Assembly (NCBI GenBank): GCA_031261245.1
Contig: JAISKU010000163.1
Location: 1 to 6,183 of the forward strand
Origin: Oscillospiraceae bacterium
Lineage (GTDB): Bacteria; Bacillota; Clostridia; Oscillospirales; Oscillospiraceae
DNA: 6,183 bases
Reading direction: 5' to 3'
Positions 6,169 through 6,183 of the stretch are shown here, one piece after another (the stretch's first letter is position 1; every line of letters begins with the position of its first letter). The translations under genes and the position numbers were made by a program. A model generated the notes under the pieces. The model had not been told where the DNA came from and searched no databases. It saw only the letters and a list, made by a program, of their open reading frames with translations.

Positions 6169-6183
6169 GTTGAGTCGAGGCGG

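Overview
The window reads as the chromosome of a GC-rich, spore-forming Firmicute, most likely a member of the Clostridia. The evidence is a YunB-type sporulation protein, tandem M42 metallopeptidases, a clostridial-style 'methionine gamma-lyase/aluminium resistance' PLP enzyme and an NAD+-dependent DNA ligase, all in GC-rich DNA (the line at 3001-3060 counts 41 G+C of 60). No rRNA, tRNA, CRISPR array, integrase or transposase is visible.

Positions 1-5260 hold one tightly packed rightward gene train. It starts with the 3' end of an M42 peptidase (1-296), then a complete M42 peptidase (289-1302, GTG start, overlapping the previous stop), a PLP-dependent methionine gamma-lyase-family protein (1304-2548), yunB (2591-3265) and ligA (3275-5260). 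Gaps are an 8-nt overlap, 1 nt, 42 nt and 9 nt, so co-transcription is likely. The mix of peptide and amino-acid catabolism, sporulation and replication/repair looks like a housekeeping operon rather than one pathway.

Positions 5261-6183 are different. Immediately after the ligA stop codon the base composition falls (17 G+C of 60 at 5341-5400) and coding switches to the minus strand. There is a membrane-anchored protein of unknown function (5755 down to 5261) and a second small protein of unknown function (6168 down to 5905, possibly running past the window edge).

The main observation is that the last 43 bases of ligA (5218-5260) recur as a direct repeat at 5827-5869 with one mismatch, exactly bracketing the first AT-rich gene. 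Just upstream of the second copy (5792-5830) is a diverged ligA-like stretch encoding a BRCT-type V-S-K-K-T-G motif, joined in frame to the repeat by a 57-nt deletion. Together they form a ligA 3'-end pseudogene, ending in the same last 13 residues and stop as the real gene. This resembles an insertion or recombination event that used the ligA 3' end as its target and kept the gene intact. No recombinase is in view, so the mechanism is open.
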